Of a stretch of DNA of 64,000 nt, positions 58,580-64,000 are shown in pieces. The stretch's first letter is position 1. Every line of letters begins with the position of its first letter. The notes beneath the pieces were generated by a model that made no database searches, was not told the origin of the DNA, and was given only the letters and a program-made list of their open reading frames with translations. The translations under genes and the position numbers were made by a program. The stretch is from Rhexocercosporidium sp. MPI-PUGE-AT-0058 (taxonomy: Eukaryota > Ascomycota > Leotiomycetes > Helotiales): positions 682,001-746,000 of the forward strand of contig JAGTJL010000019.1 of NCBI GenBank assembly GCA_020746875.1. Direction: 5' to 3'.

Positions 58580-60479
58580 ATGATACCCTCTTCATCCATT
58601 ACCTCGAATCCACGCTCTCAGTCCCTCTCCAGAAACGACCAGAACCCCATCTCTAGCTCCAGTATCCGGCCACGCAACAAGAGACTCATATCCACGGAGC
58701 AGGAGCTAGTGAGTACATCTGCTACCAGCACACCCGCGGGGAGCAGAGCGGTTAGTCCGATACCTTCGAAACATCCGAGTCGGAGTGTCTCCAATACTGG
58801 GAATCAGAATGGCAGACCAATGGGCGGATTGCTTGCCCCGCCTCAGGACGGGAAGGGAGGGAGATCCAGTCCGGTCAATTCAGGAGGGGTATCTGGGAGG
58901 GCGGTTGGATGAGTAGCTGGACTGCGTTACAGGGGATAGCAAATTCGGTTCTGGGAGCTGTAGAGGGGGAAAGCGATAGTGATACCCGTCCGACGAGTTC
59001 TGGGAAGAGAAAACCCACGCTGGTAGGGAAAGCTAAGGCGCCGAATAAATGGGGTCCATCGATGGGTGCGTTCAAGAAGAAAGATGGTGGGATTGGTATG
59101 GGGAGTACGGAGGAGAGAGAAGCGGCGCTGATACAGAGGAAAAGGGCGGGGGTTTTGGAGGGGAGGGATGAGGACAGGAAGTTGGATATTAGTGGGAATT
59201 ACAAACGGAGGACGTCAACCGAGGAGCAGAGGCCTGGGAGCTCGCAGGAAGATGACCAAGCGTTGGTCTATATACATCATGTGCAGAAACAGGATACGCT
59301 GCAGGGCGTGATACTACGGTATAACTGCAAGCCGGACGTTTTCAGGAAAGCGAATCGCTTCTGGCCGAACGATTCCATACAGATCCGGAAGACCGTCGTG
59401 CTACCAGTTGATGCGTGTACGGCCAAAGGACGACCTTGTGACCCGCCATCATCGGAATATCCTTATCAAGGAGTAGATCTCCTTGCTCCCACGCCTGGCA
59501 TTGAGGACCCTCCATTCTCAAATGGAAGCACGTCATGGCCAGGAAGCTCTACCCAAAATGGGAAGTCTGCAGAACTTCCCGAAGAGAATGAGAACCCCTG
59601 GGTACATGTACGTTGGGTGCTAATCGATTCCTCACCGAACTCGAAACCAGTCGAAATCGGCCGAATGCCTCGGAAAACCTTAGGATATTTTCCACCACGG
59701 AGGAGAAAGAGCATTCTCACGCCTTCTATTGCTTCAACGCCTCGAGGATCATCTGAATTCCCTCGGTTATCTCAGTCTACATCAAATGACCAGACAGCCA
59801 GTACTGCCAGCACCCCGTCACGGCAGTCCAATAACCTTGGCCCTCGACCCTCACTTCCCATCGGATCAATAGGGAGTTACTTCCCTCCTCTAAACTCCAG
59901 CACACGCACCCGCCGCGAAAGCGTAGGCGAAGCAGCAGACAGACTAGGCTGGATGCGCGGCCCCGGCGGCGTTGGTACATTTGGGAAGAACGTGCGTCGA
60001 CCCGGCCCCGGAAACGACGGTTTGAATTCCTGGGCGCGAAAGCACATTCCTGGTCTCACGATGGAGTCCTTACCCTCACGCTCTATTCTCGGCGGCGAAA
60101 CGGCCCATTTCGGCTTCTCGGACGACTTGGCTAGTATTGCCGAAGGAGGAACCGCTTCGTATAATAACCCCGATAGCGGCTCTGCGACGCCGAGTGCAGG
60201 ACAAGGTCTTGGACTTGAGAACGCGGCGGCTGCTATTGAGGGGTGGGTTAGACGGATGGCTACAATTACTCCTGGGACGCCGAAGGGGGTGGGAGGATCG
60301 AAGTACAGCCTGATTTGATTGAGTTGCTTGATGGGACGGGGAGTGATGATGGCAGGGGGTTTGAGCTGAGTCCGGGGAGGATTAGATCCGAGACGCCGGT
60401 TGGGACAGGGAGGGAGGATTTGGATGGTTTGATTAGGGGCAGGACTACGGCTGGGACGAAGGGTGGGAAGAGTGATTAG
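58580..60479 (+). CDS. Intracellular LysM-domain protein, with two one-base frame breaks
   Basis: An intronless gene of about 630 aa once continuous, in three frames: 58580-58909, about 58909-60303 and 60303-60479. I join them because each later frame continues what the family is expected to encode: SSWTALQGIANSVLG right after the first, and PDLIELLDG, DDGRGFELSPGRIRSETPVG after the second. One LysM domain is at about 59266-59410 (YIHHVQKQDTLQGVILRYNC, then ANRFWPNDSIQIRKTVVLPV). There is no signal peptide, and the rest is Ser/Pro-rich and probably disordered, so it is not a secreted chitin-binding effector. A C-terminal-side sequence PWVHVRWVLID may be a second small module. Function is unknown. 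Both breaks need one extra base. Confidence 0.8.
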
Positions 60480-61861
60480 CCTAGGCGAGTCGAGTGTCAG
60501 AAGAGAAGAGAAGAGACGAATTGGAGGAGGAAGTTTGAATACTTAGACCGATGGGCGGGACTGTTTTGATGGAGCACGCGTGCATGTGTGCTTATTCACG
60601 GCGAGGAAACCTATCATCTGCATGAGAGGGAGGCGCATCGGGTTTGGCGTTTTGGCTGGGAAGGTGTGGGTTTGAATATGGAATTCTTTTTTACTATTAT
60701 CACCATTATTGATTAGTCTTTGAGAGAGCTGCATTTGGTTGAAAGCGAGCGAGTGGGCTACAGTACATGTTTTTATTGGGCTTGGTGGGTGAAGTTCAAA
60801 TTCATGTCCAGGTTGAGAAGGGAGAGGAGAGAAGACGATGCGAGGCGAGGCAAGGAGAAGAGAGGATGGAAGATCTAGGTGATGTTGGATGTTATAAATA
60901 TATTGGGTAGGATAGGATAGGATAGGAGGACATGGAATGAAGTGAGATTTTCTGAAGCCCCTTGTTTTTCTGGGGTTTGCTATACCGTTATTTCCATTCT
61001 GTGTCATTATGTTGTTTCATTATGGCGAGAATAGTCATCAAGGCGACCTGATGGGCTCTTTGGGAACAAGGCATCCTAGCCTCCATGACTTCGGACTGAG
61101 TTGGTGGGGATTGCATGGGAGGATATCAAGCAGAGGGGGAGAGAAAGCAACAGGCTGCAAGTGCATGCAATGGCTTTGATTTAGCTAGATCGAGTTTGGT
61201 GGGTAACGTACATTAGATATGCTTCTACTTGGTCGGAACCTAGTAATTGGCGAGACTCGATATAGTAGTACAACTGCCCGGCTCAGAGCAGGAGCGTGAA
61301 GGTAGTTCCTCGAAGTTTTGCAATTCCCACACTGGTCCAGGCTCACATCATGGCAAGGCTTGGCCAGACATTGAGGAATTTCGGTTGATTAGTCAGGTTA
61401 CGAGTCCTTATCCTCATTCACTCATTTATTGGTTAATTGGGCTGCTTTATATATGTCATAAGCACAGCAGCGCTAAACAACTACTAATTGATGTTATTGG
61501 CGATCGATCTTCACCTCAACAAACAGACAGTCGATCGATTAGCGATGTTGCCAGCTCAGACCAGCATAACGAAAACCACTTCCTCCACACTTCACAACCC
61601 CACCACACGGCGATTATTATGGCCAGCTTTAGCTGTCAAGGTAATATTTTATCTCGATTAATTGGTCAGGTGGGATCATAACTCATGGTATTGACTCGTT
61701 TATTACTATCATATGCACGGCAGCACGGTGCGTCCTTTCATATTCCTTATTCTCATTGGCAGCCCATCCACACCTACCAATTAGGGAAACAAGATAGCCG
61801 GCTCAGACCCGGAACCCGAAGACTCGACCCGCCCCCGGCAGTATCACAGGGCGTTTGTGAA
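60480..61861. other. Intergenic between convergent genes, 1.4 kb
   Basis: 3' regions of the LysM gene and of the small gene at 61862. A GGATA pentamer repeat is at about 60909-60926. Frames here (60543-61007, 61247-61681) have no recognisable content. Confidence 0.45.
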
Positions 61862-62528
61862 TTAACACGCTTCGTTCATACCCCTTGGGTTGGATGTGAG
61901 GGAGTTGGTGTGCGCAGCTGTTGGGGCTTCGATAGAGCGGTCGTCTTCCCATTTGCTCTGTTCGAGACGCTCTGCTAGCGTTTGTTTCGTGGAGGATGTT
62001 TCGTAGAGCCAGATGTGGAGCTGGAAGTCTGAAGTGTGGATGTTTGGCCCGGTTGGACGGTGTGTGTTGTTATTTTGGGAGAAGGGGGTGCCATGATGCA
62101 CAGCAAATCCGCCGTCGTTGTCGCAGAAGTGTGCGATGCCATGAGCTGGGCTGAGAGAAGTATCTCCGCTACCGATGGTGCTGTGGCTGGCCTCTGAGGC
62201 AGATGTGTATGAACCTACGTTGACGGAGAGGCTGCTGGTGGATGCTCCATCGTGGATTGAGTCCGAGGATGAAGGGCTGCTAGTCGCAGGCTCGAGAGGG
62301 ACACCATCGTGACCTGTCGATGAGACCTGCAGGCTTGTATCGCTCCCGGCGGGCAAGTCTCTCGCTGAGTGCTGAAGAGAAGATCTAGTTTGTAATCTTT
62401 CTATGTCAGGACTGTGTATTTTGTGTTTCGTGGGCATACTTCTCGTTGGGTTCATGAGCAGTGCTATGCTTAGGTAGTCGCTCCTTGGACTCGGTGTCCA
62501 TCGGCCCCGAGTTCTGAATGCGATCCAT
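61862..62528 (-). CDS. Hypothetical protein, Ser/Thr-rich
   Basis: Exons in order 62440-62528 and 61862-62384 (55-nt intron with GTATGC and CTAG) give 203 aa. I do not recognise it. The N-terminal part is polar and Ser/Thr/Asp-rich (about residues 40-110); the C-terminal third is less repetitive and looks folded: SDFQLHIWLYETSSTKQTLAERLEQSKWEDD. The in-frame ATG at 62528 was chosen; another at 62624 would add 32 residues. The splice keeps the frame and joins NEK to SSLQHSARDLP. Moderate as a gene call because neither homology nor domain supports it. Confidence 0.5.
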
Positions 62529-64000
62529 AGTATATTCGCTGCCGGTGACTAATGGAGAGTAATAGTGGAAGCACAAAGAGTTTCGAGTAGTCGAAGAATG
62601 GAGGTCCCATGGAATGTGAAGCAAGTATCAAGTGGTGTTCAAGTTGTAGAGAGGAAAGATATGGGAGGGGAGGGAAAGGTCTTATGTAGTTTCAACACTT
62701 GCGGCAGTTCTACCGCGACTTTCATACGCCTCTTCTTCGCCGATGTCTGGCAGTGGAACAGCGCATCACCGTCCTCTCTCCCAGTTTTGATCAAATGGAA
62801 CATGCTCCCGCAACTGTACTTGTTAGGATGATGACATGGGTTGGGCATAGAAACCCATATAGCAATTCCATCCAATCAGGGATAGTGAAATAAGATAAGC
62901 CGATGGCAGGTGTGTCCCGGCGTTTCGAAGCAAGTTGCGAACCACACAACCAACGATTAGAGCGATTGGCTAGCGAATGTACTTTGGGTTGTCCGACTTA
63001 CAACTGCTGAATCCCCATTGGAGAGCCGGTCCATTGAAAAGTATAAGGCAAACACAAAGCTTCAATAAGTCTACATACCACCACAAGCGCATGGCCCACA
63101 AGATGCGGTGAAGCCACATGCAGTGATTTGCCATATTCGAGAAAGGTGTTGTTGGCACACGTCCCCCGCAGAGCTTTATCAGACATTATTCAAAATTGTA
63201 GATTCAGTCATCTCCTTTACCTGCCTCAACGAAAACGAATTACTTTTGCTGTGCCCTGCTCGAGAATAAGGTCAGCTTTCCATATCCCGCTTTATAAATT
63301 TATGTGTGGGCATGCTGTAACCCTGGCCTCGAGACGAACGCGGGCTGGTTTGATGCACCAGCATGCCATTGCTAGCAACGATTTGCTCGATTTCCATGCA
63401 GTAGAATGTACGCCGGGCTGGTACTCATAGAGGCGAGGCTGCAGCCGTGTACGTAGTAAATGTGAGAGGGCGCCTTGTCTTGCCAAGACGAAAACGAGCA
63501 ACGGCTCAACACCTACAAATGCCTTCCTTTGTTTTCGCATTATCGTGCCTTACCTAAGCTGCCTGTGCGTGCCACTGGCTGGAAACGACGTTCTCGTGTT
63601 ACGGGTTCATCGATCATTGTTGCCCGATGATGCGGGCTGTCAATCTCGTGTCCCATTGCATCGAGAACCTTGCACAGCGTGAGCCAGCTGGGCGGACCGG
63701 GTCAATACTCTCCGATGTGTGATCTGGCTAACATTCAGCTTTCCATACCTAGGTAAACTGGTATTTAGGTTCTGAATCTCGGAATCAAGGACAGCCCAAA
63801 GTCTAAGTTCCCCTTTTGTTAGCATCTTTGCGCCATTATCTAACTCTCTTTTGTAGGGTTAGAGTAAATGTGAAGCTAGGAACCCTATAGCCTTAATGTG
63901 CAAGTCTCATCTTTCAGCAAAGAGTTGTAGCTCAGATCGAGCATAGAACAATGCCCTCATTTCCCGGATTTAACCCCCCCGGACCTGCGTCAAGCTTTTT
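62529..64000. other. Right-end intergenic region, 1.5 kb
   Basis: Promoter side of the small gene and sequence up to the window edge. Short open frames on both strands carry no known domain. Nothing I can support. Confidence 0.45.

Noticed and set aside
58909..60318. Separate gene starting at ATG 58909
   Set aside because: The start is not convincing; SSWTALQGIA reads as a continuation of the upstream frame after a one-base break.
63128..63825. Several short frames near the right end
   Set aside because: On both strands, without domains or start context.
1..64000. tRNA, rRNA, CRISPR or bacterial-type operons
   Set aside because: No tRNA arms or B-box with matching fold, no rRNA sequence and no repeat-spacer pattern were found by eye; a tRNA scan would be needed to exclude a missed tRNA.

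Overview
This 64-kb window is a gene-dense stretch of a filamentous ascomycete nuclear genome (Pezizomycotina; the protein sequences feel most like Leotiomycetes, but that finer placement is only an impression). The grounds are: protein genes on both strands interrupted by many short introns of about 43-130 nt with GT-AG borders, three Zn2Cys6 transcription factors, and clear fungal orthologues such as the monopolin subunit Pcs1/Csm1, the Mcd4 GPI ethanolamine-phosphate transferase and AIM41. There are no bacterial features, no rRNA, and no tRNA, CRISPR or transposon that I could support. Exon coordinates in the entries were joined by hand. In every spliced gene except two the exon lengths sum to a multiple of three; the LysM gene, which needs no intron, has its own frame breaks, described below.

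Layout. 1-2486: 3' part of eEF2. 3676-14250: an accessory-looking group (MDR-type oxidoreductase, Zn2Cys6 regulator, amidase, MFS transporter, epoxide-hydrolase-like alpha/beta hydrolase). 14950-19162: housekeeping pair sharing a 386-bp divergent promoter (gamma-tubulin complex GCP2, proteasome alpha5). 19637-23184: a large Zn2Cys6 regulator, then a 3.9-kb gene-poor stretch. 27095-32632: AIM41, an RS/acidic low-complexity protein and methylenetetrahydrofolate reductase. 34415-39110: two SAM methyltransferases transcribed divergently (LaeA-like, and an O-methyltransferase). 41017-46584: a single-pass membrane protein, cystathionine beta-lyase and the Msp1 AAA ATPase. 47173-52760: monopolin Pcs1 and Mcd4. 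54778-62528: a CTF1/FarA-type lipid regulator, a cytosolic LysM protein and a small hypothetical protein. The rest is intergenic.

How genes may work together. MTHFR and cystathionine beta-lyase both feed methionine/SAM synthesis, the donor for the two methyltransferases, but they are not adjacent. The five genes at 3.7-14.3 kb form the best candidate for a co-regulated catabolic unit: uptake (MFS), hydrolysis of an amide (amidase), hydrolysis of an epoxide or ester (hydrolase), a reductase, and a local regulator.

The most checkable oddities are four places where a conserved coding frame needs exactly one extra base (alpha5, the 19.6-23.2-kb regulator, and two in the LysM gene), two GC-AG introns whose use is forced by the frame, and several microexons of 18-27 nt in the LaeA-like, CTF1-like and O-methyltransferase genes. 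I did not find a clearly new biological system; the 3.7-14.3-kb group is the closest to one.
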